DNA of 64,000 nt. It comes from DATCMH01 sp036563505 (lineage in GTDB: Bacteria; Pseudomonadota; Alphaproteobacteria; Rhizobiales; Beijerinckiaceae). The DNA is taken from NCBI GenBank assembly GCA_036563505.1, contig DATCMH010000009.1:124001-188000 (forward strand), read 5' to 3'. The notes under the pieces are model-generated. The model had not been told where the DNA came from. It saw nothing but the letters and a program-made list of their open reading frames with translations, and searched no databases. Shown piece after piece: positions 9,740 to 18,135 of this stretch (positions are counted from its first letter, which is position 1; every line of letters starts with the position of its first letter). A program made the position numbers and the translations under genes.

Positions 9740-11062
9740 TCAACGAACGGCCGGCGTCACGGGTCCAGCGCCCGGCGGATCGAGCACGCCGAGAGCCTCG
9801 AGCCGCGTCCAGTCGCCGCCGATCAGCTTGTCGCCGATGTCGAGACGGTAGCGCAGGTTGGGCACGATGATCCGGCCGGCTCGCGCATAGGCGTCATGCT
9901 TTGACTCGGCGATGGTCGGCCCGGCTCCGGTCACGACGAGCGTCCAGCCGTAGAGCCCGCTCGTCACGAGGTCGCCGTCGGCGTTGAGGCCGACTTCGCC
10001 GTAGTGCACGTGCCGACGGTCGACGTCGTCCGGGATCAGCACCGGCAGGCCCACGGCCTCGTCAATCTCCTCGCGGGTGTAGGGAAACGGCGGCGTCGTG
10101 AGGACGATCCCGGTGCAGAAGCCCGGCCGCGTGCGGAACGGCTCGCCGGAGCGGGTCGCCATGATGCGGAAGAGATCGCCCCAGCGCGTCTCCTGCAAGG
10201 GGTCGAGGATGGCATAGCCCGGGTAACCGAAGCGGCAGGTGAACTCGAGGGGCCAGATGCCGTCCTCGTTCACGATGGTGTTCAGGTTGACGTAGCCGAC
10301 ATAGCCGCCCTCCCGCAGGCGGCCGGCCAGGGGCGCCAGCGTCCGGGCGAAGAACGAACCCGTGCGGTCGTAGGTGACGACGGTGCCCATCTCGCCCGTC
10401 AGCTCTCCCATGTCGCCGGCGAAGAAGCGCTTGTGCTCCCAGTCGAGGCACGCCGGCGTGAGGAAGCGCTCGCCGTCGAAATAGGCGCCGACGCCCATCT
10501 CGATTCCGTCGATATGAGCCATGAGAATGAAACGCTGGCCCGCGCCCGCCTTGGCCTGGACCATGGCGCGGACGTCGCGGCCGTCCGCGGTCTGCCCGAC
10601 GTAGTTGTCGCCCGAGGAATGGTCGGGGCCGCTGAACTTGAGGACGTAGCGCGCCGGACGGGCATCGAGGAACGCGACCGCCTCGGCGGCATTGTCGAAC
10701 TCCCAGACATGGCCGCGCGGAAAGCCGAGCTCGGCCAGGAGGTCCTGCGCGTAGGCGCGGTCGTTCTCGAGCCGGTCGCCGTAGGCGCTGCCGCCGATGA
10801 CGTGGAACCCGTCGCGGCGAAGCCCGTCCTGCAGAGCGCCAAAACCTTCCGACACGCTCTCAAACAGGATGATGCCGAGGTCCGGAGCGGCCCTGATCCA
10901 ATCGAGCTCGGCCCGCCACTCGGCGACGATCGGCACGAGCCCGGCCATGGTGCCCAGCGCGAGGGGCTCGGTCACGGCGACCCGCACCTCGTGGCCTTCC
11001 TCGATCAGGCGCAGGTAGAGCGAGCCGAGATCGCAGGTCTCGCTCACGCCGAGAAACCTCAT
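9740..11062 (-). CDS. PurD-like ATP-grasp protein (GARS paralogue)
   Basis: 440 residues resembling phosphoribosylamine-glycine ligase in its ATP-grasp part: DRLENDRAYAQDLLAELGFP near 100, HIDGIEMGVGAYFDG near 185, GEMGTVV, and a metal-binding run PLEFTCRFGYPGY near 270. The N-terminus (MRFLGVSETCDLGSLYLRLIEEG) lacks the GGREHA phosphate-binding loop of true PurD, so it is probably not the purine enzyme. ATP-grasp proteins join a carboxylate to an amine or thiol. Its ATG overlaps the metallohydrolase stop by 4 bp, and the SET gene follows at once, suggesting a shared pathway. The true substrate cannot be read from the sequence. Confidence 0.8.
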   Translation of the reverse strand: MRFLGVSETCDLGSLYLRLIEEGHEVRVAVTEPLALGTMAGLVPIVAEWRAELDWIRAAPDLGIILFESVSEGFGALQDGLRRDGFHVIGGSAYGDRLENDRAYAQDLLAELGFPRGHVWEFDNAAEAVAFLDARPARYVLKFSGPDHSSGDNYVGQTADGRDVRAMVQAKAGAGQRFILMAHIDGIEMGVGAYFDGERFLTPACLDWEHKRFFAGDMGELTGEMGTVVTYDRTGSFFARTLAPLAGRLREGGYVGYVNLNTIVNEDGIWPLEFTCRFGYPGYAILDPLQETRWGDLFRIMATRSGEPFRTRPGFCTGIVLTTPPFPYTREEIDEAVGLPVLIPDDVDRRHVHYGEVGLNADGDLVTSGLYGWTLVVTGAGPTIAESKHDAYARAGRIIVPNLRYRLDIGDKLIGGDWTRLEALGVLDPPGAGPVTPAVR

Positions 11063-11865
11063 GCGGCGGCCTCGAGCGCAACGGTGAGCCCGTCGTAGGC
11101 CGGCTCAACGCCGGGCGGTAGCTCTCGCTTCAGGTTCTCGAAATCGAGATCGGTGTGGAGGTTCGTGAGAATCGCACGTTGCGGCCGGACCCGGCCGATG
11201 AACTCTAGGGCTTCGCTCACCGAGAAATGCGTCGGATGAGGCGTGAAGCGCAGCGCGTCGAGGATGAGGACGTCGAGGCCACGCAGCCGCGCTTCGCTCT
11301 GGGCCGGCATAGCGCTGACGTCCGGCGCGTAGGCCAGGCCGCCGAACCGAAAGCCCAGGGCCTCGATGTTCCCATGCTCCATCGAGAAGGGCTCGGCGGT
11401 GATCGTGCCCCCTGCCCCATCGATCGCGATTGGCTCGTCCGGATCGATGCGCTGCTCTTCGAGGATCGGCGGGTACTCGCTGCCGGGCGGCGTCTCGAAG
11501 CAGTAGCCGAAGCGCGAGCGCAGCAGGGCGCCCGTCGCTTCCGTCGCATGAACGCGGATGCGCCGCCGCATGGCGATGGCAAGGGGTCGCAAATCGTCGA
11601 TCCCGTGCGTGTGGTCGGCGTGCTCGTGGGTGAAGAGCACGGCGTCAAGGCGCTCCACGTCGGCGTCGAGCAACTGCTCGCGCAGGTCCGGCGAGGTGTC
11701 CACCAGCACGCTCGTGGTGCCCTGACCGTTGGAACGCTCCACGAGGATGGAGCAGCGCCGACGCCGGTTGCGGGGGTTCGCCGGGTCGCAGGCGCCCCAG
11801 CCGGATCCAACGCGGGGCACGCCGCCGGAGCTGCCGCAACCGAGAATGCGGACTTTGAGGCTCAC
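11059..11865 (-). CDS. MBL-fold metallohydrolase, PhnP-like
   Basis: 268 residues starting at GTG 11865, which overlaps the tatD stop by 4 bp. The metal-binding motif HEHADH is at 80-85, the N-terminal GCGSSGGVPRVG is that of the PhnP/tRNase Z-like branch, and further ligands are the MEHGN His near 165, APDVS and HPTHFS near 220. PhnP hydrolyses cyclic phosphodiesters, but in Rhizobiales this gene routinely follows tatD without phosphonate genes, so its natural substrate is open. Co-transcribed with tatD and the ATP-grasp gene. Confidence 0.88.
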   Translation of the reverse strand: MSLKVRILGCGSSGGVPRVGSGWGACDPANPRNRRRRCSILVERSNGQGTTSVLVDTSPDLREQLLDADVERLDAVLFTHEHADHTHGIDDLRPLAIAMRRRIRVHATEATGALLRSRFGYCFETPPGSEYPPILEEQRIDPDEPIAIDGAGGTITAEPFSMEHGNIEALGFRFGGLAYAPDVSAMPAQSEARLRGLDVLILDALRFTPHPTHFSVSEALEFIGRVRPQRAILTNLHTDLDFENLKRELPPGVEPAYDGLTVALEAAA

Positions 11866-12671
11866 GCGGCAGCCCCGCGAACAGGTCGCTCGTCGATGGC
11901 CGCCGCCTTCACGAAGACGCGATAGGCGTTCGCGGTCGTCGCCTCGGCCAACTCGTCCGCGGAGAGGCCACGGACCGACGCCAGCACCGCGGCGGTCTGC
12001 GCGACGTAAGCCGGCTCGTTCGTTCGGCCGCGATGCGGCTCGGGCGCGAGGTAGGGCGCATCAGTCTCAACGAGTAGCCGGTCGAGCGGCACCTCGGCCG
12101 CGACCCGCCGCAACTCGTCCGAGCGCTTGAAGGTGATGATCCCTGAGAACGACACGTAGCAGCCGAGCGCAACCCCGACCTCGGCCAAGCGCGGTGTCGA
12201 GGAGAAGCAGTGGAGAATCGCGCCGAATCGGCCGCGTGCCATCTCGTCCTGCAGGATCTGGATCATGTCCTCGTCCGCGTCGCGGGCGTGGATGACGAGC
12301 GGGAGGCTGCTCTCCCGCGCCGCCGCGATATGGGCGCGGAACACCCGCGCCTGCACGTCCCGCGGGCTGCGGTCGTAATGGTAGTCGAGACCCGCCTCCC
12401 CGATCGCGACACAACGCGGGTGCCGGGCGAGCTGGACGAGCTCGGCGGCCGCGACGTCTGGCTCCTCGGCCGCGTTGTGCGGATGCGTGCCGACCGTGAA
12501 GAACACGTCCGCGTGGTCCTCCGCCAGGCGCCGGTACGTGTCGTAACGCGAGACGAAGGTGGAGATGGTGACGATCCGCCCGACGCCGGCAGCGCGAGCG
12601 CGGTCGAGCACGCCGGGCAGATCGGCGGCGAGTTGCGGAAAGTCGAGGTGGCAGTGGCTATCGACGAGCAT
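11862..12671 (-). CDS. tatD: TatD-family metal-dependent DNase
   Basis: 269 residues from ATG 12671. Metal ligands of the TatD/YcfH fold are present: DSHCHLD (His6, His8), the glutamate of IGEAGLDYHY, His of LVIHARDAD, His of LHCFSS and Asp of LVETDAPYLAP. TatD proteins are 3'-5' exonucleases or deoxyribonucleases in DNA repair and degradation. Here it sits in the dacA-tmk-holB-metG-tatD order typical of the Rhizobiales, though two unrelated genes are inserted between metG and tatD. Spacing to the SDR gene upstream is 38 bp. Confidence 0.93.
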   Translation of the reverse strand: MLVDSHCHLDFPQLAADLPGVLDRARAAGVGRIVTISTFVSRYDTYRRLAEDHADVFFTVGTHPHNAAEEPDVAAAELVQLARHPRCVAIGEAGLDYHYDRSPRDVQARVFRAHIAAARESSLPLVIHARDADEDMIQILQDEMARGRFGAILHCFSSTPRLAEVGVALGCYVSFSGIITFKRSDELRRVAAEVPLDRLLVETDAPYLAPEPHRGRTNEPAYVAQTAAVLASVRGLSADELAEATTANAYRVFVKAAAIDERPVRGAAA

Positions 12672-12709
12672 CGCGGTTCGCGGGAGAAGATGGAGCGCGG
12701 CGCCGCCGT

Positions 12710-13435
12710 TTAAAGCCGATCGAGCCGGCCCCCGTCCACCCTGAGGGCGGATCCCGTGATGAAGGCGGCGTCGTCCGAGGCGAGGAACGCGACTGCAGCG
12801 GCGACGTCCTCCGGACGGCCGACATCCTTCGGATCGATCTTCTCCGCCCCCGACTTGATGTTCGGGTTGTCCCAGAGCATGGGCGTGTCGATGGCGCCGG
12901 GCAGGACCACGTTGGCGCGGATGCCTTTCTCCCGCCCCTCGATCCCTGCTGAGCGCGTCAGCGAGAGCATGGCGGCCTTCGCAGCGGCATAGGGTGCGAC
13001 GAGGGGCGAGGTCATGACCGCGTGAACGCTCGCGACGTTCACGATCGCGCCCCCCTGCCCCATCCTGAGGAACGCCTGCTTCGTGAAATGAACCGCGCCC
13101 AAGAGATCGACCTCGAGCACGCGGCGCCAATCCGCGTCCTCGAGTTCCCAGAGCGGCTTGAAGACCATCATGCCGGCGTTGTTGACGATGATGTCCAGGC
13201 GGCCGAAGCGCTCGACCGTGGCGTCGACGGCGGCGATCACCTCCGCCTCACGGCCGACGTCGCACGCAAGGCCGAGCACGTCGGCACCGAGCTTGGCGGC
13301 GCTGGCCTCAACCTTGTCCTTGGTGAGGCTCGCGATGGCCACCTTCGCCCCCTCGGCAACGAGGCGTTGCGCTGAGGCGAAGCCGATGCCGCTCGAGCCG
13401 CCGGTGACGATGGCGACCTTGTTCTCCAGGCGCAT
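12710..13435 (-). CDS. Short-chain dehydrogenase/reductase (SDR)
   Basis: 241 residues from ATG 13435. Classical SDR pattern: cofactor loop TGGSSGIG (11-18), NNAG (85-88), catalytic Ser136 in NVASVHAV, Tyr149 and Lys153 (YAAAK), and the C-terminal GSALRVDGG seen in the 3-ketoacyl-ACP reductase-like branch. Substrate is not deducible; glucose dehydrogenase-like and FabG-like enzymes share these features. The gene lies 11 bp behind the GH1-like gene and both interrupt an otherwise conserved housekeeping block, so a joint role in sugar metabolism is possible. Confidence 0.88.
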   Translation of the reverse strand: MRLENKVAIVTGGSSGIGFASAQRLVAEGAKVAIASLTKDKVEASAAKLGADVLGLACDVGREAEVIAAVDATVERFGRLDIIVNNAGMMVFKPLWELEDADWRRVLEVDLLGAVHFTKQAFLRMGQGGAIVNVASVHAVMTSPLVAPYAAAKAAMLSLTRSAGIEGREKGIRANVVLPGAIDTPMLWDNPNIKSGAEKIDPKDVGRPEDVAAAVAFLASDDAAFITGSALRVDGGRLDRL

Positions 13436-13446
13436 GGCTTGTCTCC

Positions 13447-14760
13447 TCAGGTCGCGAGTTCGCGCGACTTCACGCGGGCGCGGCGCTGGCGATATTGCCG
13501 GGCCCATTCGCGGCGGCGGCGGGCGAAAGGCTCGTCGTATTCGCTGGGCAGGACCACGGGGACGGTCATGCACACGCTCTGGGCCGGCAGGACGTCGCTC
13601 CATTCCTGGATCAGCTGCTTGTAGGCCCGACCGACCGCCCGGATGTTGCGGTCGAGATCGTAGAGCCCGAGCGCGTTGACGTTGCCCCGGTTCTCGCGCA
13701 GCGCCGAATCCCAGTCGACCTGATCGGTGAGCGAATACCAGGTGAAGCCGACGATCGGCACGCCGGTGTTGCGCACGCGCAGGACGTTCGCCCATTGCTT
13801 CCAGAGCCAGTTCACGGCCTCGTCGCCGTTCGGCCCCTCCACGAGATTGGTCTCGGTGTGCATCACCGGCAGGCGGTAGCGGTCATAGTACTGGCGCGTG
13901 ATCTCGTCGTAGCCGAATACCTCGCCCGACGCCCAAGAGCGCCCGTCTGGCGCGACGCGATGCTCGTTCGTGACGTAGTAGTCGTTCCCCAGGATGCAGT
14001 GGTGGCGCAGGTGCTCCTCAAGGAAGAAGCGGTACTCGTCCCGCGTCATGCCGTTGTCGAGCAGGTACTCGTACATGTCCGAGTCGACCCGCATGCCATA
14101 GTTGAGGTCGAGGGACAGGAAACGGCGGGCGTTCATGATCTCCGCCGCTCGGATCGCCTGCGAGTTCTCCGCGTGAAAATACTCCGAGGACTCACTCTGG
14201 ATGAAGATCGCGTCGGGGCGGACATCGAGGATGGCGCGCATCGCCAGGACGTTGGCGCGAACCACGTGCTTGAGCGCCGTGACGAAGCCGCGATCCGTCG
14301 TGAGTTGCTCGTTCCACCAGCCGTAGTAGCCGGAGAACAGGGCGCAGACGAACATCTCGTTCACCGGCGTGTACAGTTGCACCCACGGATAGCGCCGCGC
14401 AAAGGCGCCGGCGTAGTCGGCGAAGAGCGCGGGAAAGTCGGGGTTCTGAAAGTCGCCGATGAAGTCAGGCACGCCGAAATGGCAGAGATCCACGATCGGC
14501 ACGATGTCGAGGTCGCGCAGATAGGCGAAGGCGAGGTCTGGGAAGTCGAAGTTGTACCGGCCCGCGCCGGTCCACGTCGTGTGGATCGGCGGGCCGTAGC
14601 GCAGGAAACGGATGTCGAGGTCGTGGACGAGCTCGAAATCGGTCTGCCAATGCTTGTAGTGCCCGCACTTCTCCATCTCGTCGACGCGGGTGCGGCCGCC
14701 ACCGACGGTGGGATAGCTGTTCTCGATCCCCGTCGCGAACATGAACCAGGGAGCCGTCAT
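13447..14760 (-). CDS. Glycoside hydrolase family 1-like protein
   Basis: 437 residues, ATG 14760, no signal peptide. The acid/base motif of GH1 is present as TPVNEM (Glu135) and the nucleophile motif as HTETNLVEG (Glu303), with the N-terminal strand FMFATGIENSYPT where GH1 enzymes have FLFGTATAAYQIEG. The family cleaves beta-glucosides or related sugars. The NEP to NEM change and the weak N-terminal match place it at the edge of the family. It separates metG from tatD, which are normally adjacent, so it looks like a later insertion into this operon. Confidence 0.8.
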   Translation of the reverse strand: MTAPWFMFATGIENSYPTVGGGRTRVDEMEKCGHYKHWQTDFELVHDLDIRFLRYGPPIHTTWTGAGRYNFDFPDLAFAYLRDLDIVPIVDLCHFGVPDFIGDFQNPDFPALFADYAGAFARRYPWVQLYTPVNEMFVCALFSGYYGWWNEQLTTDRGFVTALKHVVRANVLAMRAILDVRPDAIFIQSESSEYFHAENSQAIRAAEIMNARRFLSLDLNYGMRVDSDMYEYLLDNGMTRDEYRFFLEEHLRHHCILGNDYYVTNEHRVAPDGRSWASGEVFGYDEITRQYYDRYRLPVMHTETNLVEGPNGDEAVNWLWKQWANVLRVRNTGVPIVGFTWYSLTDQVDWDSALRENRGNVNALGLYDLDRNIRAVGRAYKQLIQEWSDVLPAQSVCMTVPVVLPSEYDEPFARRRREWARQYRQRRARVKSRELAT

Positions 14761-14797
14761 CGCAGGGTCCGTTCGCGCCAGGTGGAGGGAAGCTGGG

Positions 14798-16345
14798 CTA
14801 TTGCTCCTCAGCCTCGACGTAACGCGGGAAAATGGGCTCCGGTTGCATTAGAGCCGTCCCCGGCACGAGGCGATGGTCGGGCCCGACATGGGCCAGCGTC
14901 CGCGCGTCCTCTGGTACGGCGAGCAGGTCCAGAAGCTTGGCCGCGGCCCGCGGCACGACGGGCTGGGCCAGGATGCCGACCGCGCGCAGCACCTCGGCCG
15001 TGACGTAGAGCACGGTGGCCATGCGGGCAGGATCCTGTTTTCGCAGGATCCAAGGTTCCTGTGACGCGAAGTAGCGATTGGCTTCGGCGACCACCGCCCA
15101 GGTCGCACCGAGCATGGTGTTCAAGGCGAGGGACTGCATTGCCGATCTGGCTTCATCGGGCAGCGCGTCCGCGAGGGCCAGCATCGCCGCGTCGGCTGCG
15201 GTGAAAGTCCCCGGCTGCGGCGCCCTCCCCTCGCAGTTCTTGGCGATCATCGACAGGGAGCGCTGCGCCAGATTGCCCAGATCGTTGGCGAGATCCGCAT
15301 TGATGCGGTTGACGATCGCCTCGTGCGAGTAGCTACCATCCTGGCCGAAGGCCACTTCGCGCAGGAAGAAGTAGCGCAGCTGATCCGTGCCGTAGGCCTC
15401 GGCCAGCGCGTTCGGGTCGATGACGTTGCCCACCGACTTCGACATCTTCTCGCCCCTGTTGAACAGGAAGCCGTGGCCGAAGACGCGCTTGGGCAGGGGA
15501 AGGCCCGCCGACATCAGGAAGGCAGGCCAGTAGACCGCGTGAAAGCGCGTGATGTCCTTGCCGATGATGTGTGCATCGGCCGGCCAGTAGCGCCAGCGCG
15601 GGGCATCGGCGTCGGGGAAGCCGGCGCCGGTGATGTAGTTCGTCAGGGCATCGACCCAGACATACATCACGTGACCCGGAGCGTCGGGCACCGGGACGCC
15701 CCAGGTCAGGGTGGTGCGCGAGATGGAGAGGTCCTGCAAGCCGGAGCGCACAAAGCTGACGATCTCGTTGCGGCGGCTCTCGGGGCCGATGAAGTCCGGG
15801 TTCGACGCGTAGAGATCAAGCAGGCGGTCCTGATAGGCTGAGAGACGGAAGAAATAGGTCTGCTCCTCCGTCCACTCGACGGGTGTGCCCTGCGGTCCGA
15901 GACGCACGCCCTCCCCGTTCAGGCTCGTCTCGGACTCGTCGTAGAACGCCTCGTCGCGGACGGAGTACCAGCCGGCGTAGGTGTCGAGATAGACATCGCC
16001 ATTCGCGGCCATCCGCCGCCAGATCTCCTGGCTCGCGGCATGGTGCGCGGGCTCCGTCGTGCGGATGAACCGGTCGAATGAAACGTCGAGCCGCTCGCAC
16101 GTCGTCTTGAAGAGCGGGACGTTGCGGTTCGAGAGCTCGGCCGGGGTCAGTCCCTCCTTTGCGGCCGTCTGGGTCATCTTGAGGCCGTGCTCGTCGACCC
16201 CAGTCATAAAGAACACGTCGTAGCCGTCGATGCGCTTGAAACGCGCGATGGCATCCGCCGCGATGGCCTCGTAGGCGTGACCGATGTGCGGAGCGCCGTT
16301 CGGATAGGAGATCGCGGTGGTGATGTAGAAGGTGGGGGCGACCAC
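14798..16345 (-). CDS. metG: Methionyl-tRNA synthetase
   Basis: 515 residues, start GTG 16345. Class I signatures HIGH (20-23, PHIGHAYE) and KMSKS near 300 (GEKMSKSVGNVIDP) are intact. The four-cysteine zinc knuckle of the long MetG is absent and there is no C-terminal EMAP-like dimer domain, so this is the short form common in alphaproteobacteria. It charges tRNA-Met. holB lies 47 bp upstream, and the conserved order dacA-tmk-holB-metG supports one operon. Confidence 0.96.
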   Translation of the reverse strand: MVAPTFYITTAISYPNGAPHIGHAYEAIAADAIARFKRIDGYDVFFMTGVDEHGLKMTQTAAKEGLTPAELSNRNVPLFKTTCERLDVSFDRFIRTTEPAHHAASQEIWRRMAANGDVYLDTYAGWYSVRDEAFYDESETSLNGEGVRLGPQGTPVEWTEEQTYFFRLSAYQDRLLDLYASNPDFIGPESRRNEIVSFVRSGLQDLSISRTTLTWGVPVPDAPGHVMYVWVDALTNYITGAGFPDADAPRWRYWPADAHIIGKDITRFHAVYWPAFLMSAGLPLPKRVFGHGFLFNRGEKMSKSVGNVIDPNALAEAYGTDQLRYFFLREVAFGQDGSYSHEAIVNRINADLANDLGNLAQRSLSMIAKNCEGRAPQPGTFTAADAAMLALADALPDEARSAMQSLALNTMLGATWAVVAEANRYFASQEPWILRKQDPARMATVLYVTAEVLRAVGILAQPVVPRAAAKLLDLLAVPEDARTLAHVGPDHRLVPGTALMQPEPIFPRYVEAEEQ

Positions 16346-16392
16346 GTCGCGCTCCTCCGGCGTCGGATGGCGGGTTCCTCGAGACCGCTGCC

Positions 16393-17457
16393 TCAGGCGG
16401 CCCGTTCGACGGCCTTGGCGAGGTCGCCGAGGGCCGAGATCAGCACGGGGCGTCGGTCGAGGTTGTAGGTGTCGGCGGACCGGGCCGCCTGCTTCAGCTT
16501 CTCACATACCTCCGCCAGGGGCGCAAGGCGCGCGGCGCCGCGCCCGGCATCGCGCCGCAGCCGCTCGGAGGCCCAGCGCTCGACGAGGTCGAGCGCAAGG
16601 TTGTACGATCCTTCTGCGCCGCGGCGGGTGACGGTGTCGACGAGGGTCATCACCCGGCGTAGGTCGAGCTCGGGCAGTCCCGTGAGGAGCCGCCGTACCT
16701 CCTCCGCGACGCCGATCGTCTCGGCATCCAGCATCTCCAGCGTGCGCCGAACCGAGCCGTCGCCGAGATCGATCGCGGCCGCGACGAGCGTTTCCTCCGC
16801 GGCGGACCAAGGCTCTCCGAGGGTCGCGAGCACGGCCCGAAGGTCACGCTCGTTCAGCGCGCGAAGCGACAGGCGGCGGCAGCGCGACCGGATCGTCGGA
16901 AGGAGCCGCTGCGGCGCATGGCTCACGATGAGAAACAGGGAGCGCGGCGGCGGTTCCTCGAGGGCCTTGAGGAGAGCGTTGGCGCTCGCGATGGTGAGAT
17001 CCTCGGCGCTGTCGACGATGCAGACCCGATAACCTCCGTCGGCGCTCGTCGACTGGAACAGCTGCAGCGCCTTGCGGACGTGATCGACCGCGATCGTCGC
17101 GCTCGCCGGCTTGCCCTCACCCGGCGGAACGCGGCGCAAGGCCACGAGATTCGGATGCGACAGCGAGGCGACTTGGCGCGCCGCCGGCTCCTCGGCCGGG
17201 ACGGCGAGCGACCCGGTCGATTGTGGGCCACGCGCCAGGAGATAGCGTCCGACGCGGTAGGCGAGCGTTGCCTTGCCGATCCCTTCCGCGCCGCCGATCA
17301 GCCAGGCGTGATGCAGGCGCCCGGACGCGAAGCCGTCGAGAAAGGCCTGCTCGGCCTCCGCATGGCCGATCAGCGCGGCCTGTTCGCGCGCGTGCGGCGC
17401 GCCGGGAAAGCGATCAGGCTCAAAGCCTTGCTCGGGACGGTTCGCCTTCGATGCCAC
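16393..17457 (-). CDS. holB: DNA polymerase III delta' subunit
   Basis: 354 residues from GTG 17457. The clamp-loader AAA+ fold shows HHAWLIGGAEGIGKATLAYR (P-loop) near 49-68, the sensor region LLKALEEPPPRSLFLIVSHAP near 165, and the SRC motif IRSRCRRLSL. Delta' is a rigid stator of the clamp loader that places the beta clamp on DNA. Position directly after tmk (9 bp) is the usual order. The zinc-binding cysteines of enterobacterial delta' are not evident here. Confidence 0.93.
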   Translation of the reverse strand: MASKANRPEQGFEPDRFPGAPHAREQAALIGHAEAEQAFLDGFASGRLHHAWLIGGAEGIGKATLAYRVGRYLLARGPQSTGSLAVPAEEPAARQVASLSHPNLVALRRVPPGEGKPASATIAVDHVRKALQLFQSTSADGGYRVCIVDSAEDLTIASANALLKALEEPPPRSLFLIVSHAPQRLLPTIRSRCRRLSLRALNERDLRAVLATLGEPWSAAEETLVAAAIDLGDGSVRRTLEMLDAETIGVAEEVRRLLTGLPELDLRRVMTLVDTVTRRGAEGSYNLALDLVERWASERLRRDAGRGAARLAPLAEVCEKLKQAARSADTYNLDRRPVLISALGDLAKAVERAA

Positions 17458-17466
17458 GTTCGGTCC

Positions 17467-18135
17467 TCAGGCCACGTCCCGCGCCGCGCCGCTCAACGCG
17501 GGCAGGCCGGCCTCAAGCGCCGATCGAATCCGCTCGGCCACCTCCTCCACCGTACCGGTGCCGTCGATGAGCACGCACCGTTCGGGCTCGGCCGCCGCGA
17601 TCTCCCGAAAAGCCTCTGCGAGGCGTTCGTGGAACGACGGGGGCTCCGCCTCGAAGCGGTCCCCGGCTCCGTCCTGCCGCCGGCGCGCGGCCCGGGCCAA
17701 CCCGAGGGAGGGCGGAACGTCGAGGATCAGGGTAACGTCGGGCCTCGTCGTACCGACGACCACCCGGTCGAGGTCGCGGATGAGTTCGGGATCGAGCGCT
17801 CCCAGAGCGCCCTGGTAAGCACGGGTGGAATCGCTGAACCGATCGCAGAGCACGACCTGCCCCGCCGCGAGGGCTGGCCGGATCACGGTGTCGAGGTGAT
17901 CGCGCCGCGCGGCGTAGAAGAGAAGGGCCTCAGCAAAGGGCCCGAGCGGCTTCGCCGCGCCTGACAGGATGTGCTCGCGGATGCGCTCGGCCCGCGGCGA
18001 GCCACCAGGCTCGCGCGTCACCACGCAAGATCGGCCGAGCGCGTCCAGGTGTTCGCGCAGAAGACGGATCTGGGTGGACTTGCCCGCCCCTTCGCCGCCC
18101 TCGAAGGTGATGAACAATCCTGGCGCGCTCGCCAT
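17467..18135 (-). CDS. tmk: Thymidylate kinase
   Basis: 222 residues from ATG 18135, whose first base is shared with the dacA stop (TGATG), indicating translational coupling. P-loop FEGGEGAGKST at 11-21, the DR(Y/F) motif CDRFSDSTRAYQG near 95, and a LID region with basic residues (ARAARRRQDGAGDRFE). It phosphorylates dTMP to dTDP. All family motifs are present and the length is standard. Confidence 0.96.
   Translation of the reverse strand: MASAPGLFITFEGGEGAGKSTQIRLLREHLDALGRSCVVTREPGGSPRAERIREHILSGAAKPLGPFAEALLFYAARRDHLDTVIRPALAAGQVVLCDRFSDSTRAYQGALGALDPELIRDLDRVVVGTTRPDVTLILDVPPSLGLARAARRRQDGAGDRFEAEPPSFHERLAEAFREIAAAEPERCVLIDGTGTVEEVAERIRSALEAGLPALSGAARDVA

Noticed and set aside
13495..15003. 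A 502-codon plus-strand frame opposite the GH1-like gene and metG
   Set aside because: Low-complexity antisense translation, while the minus strand encodes recognisable enzymes.
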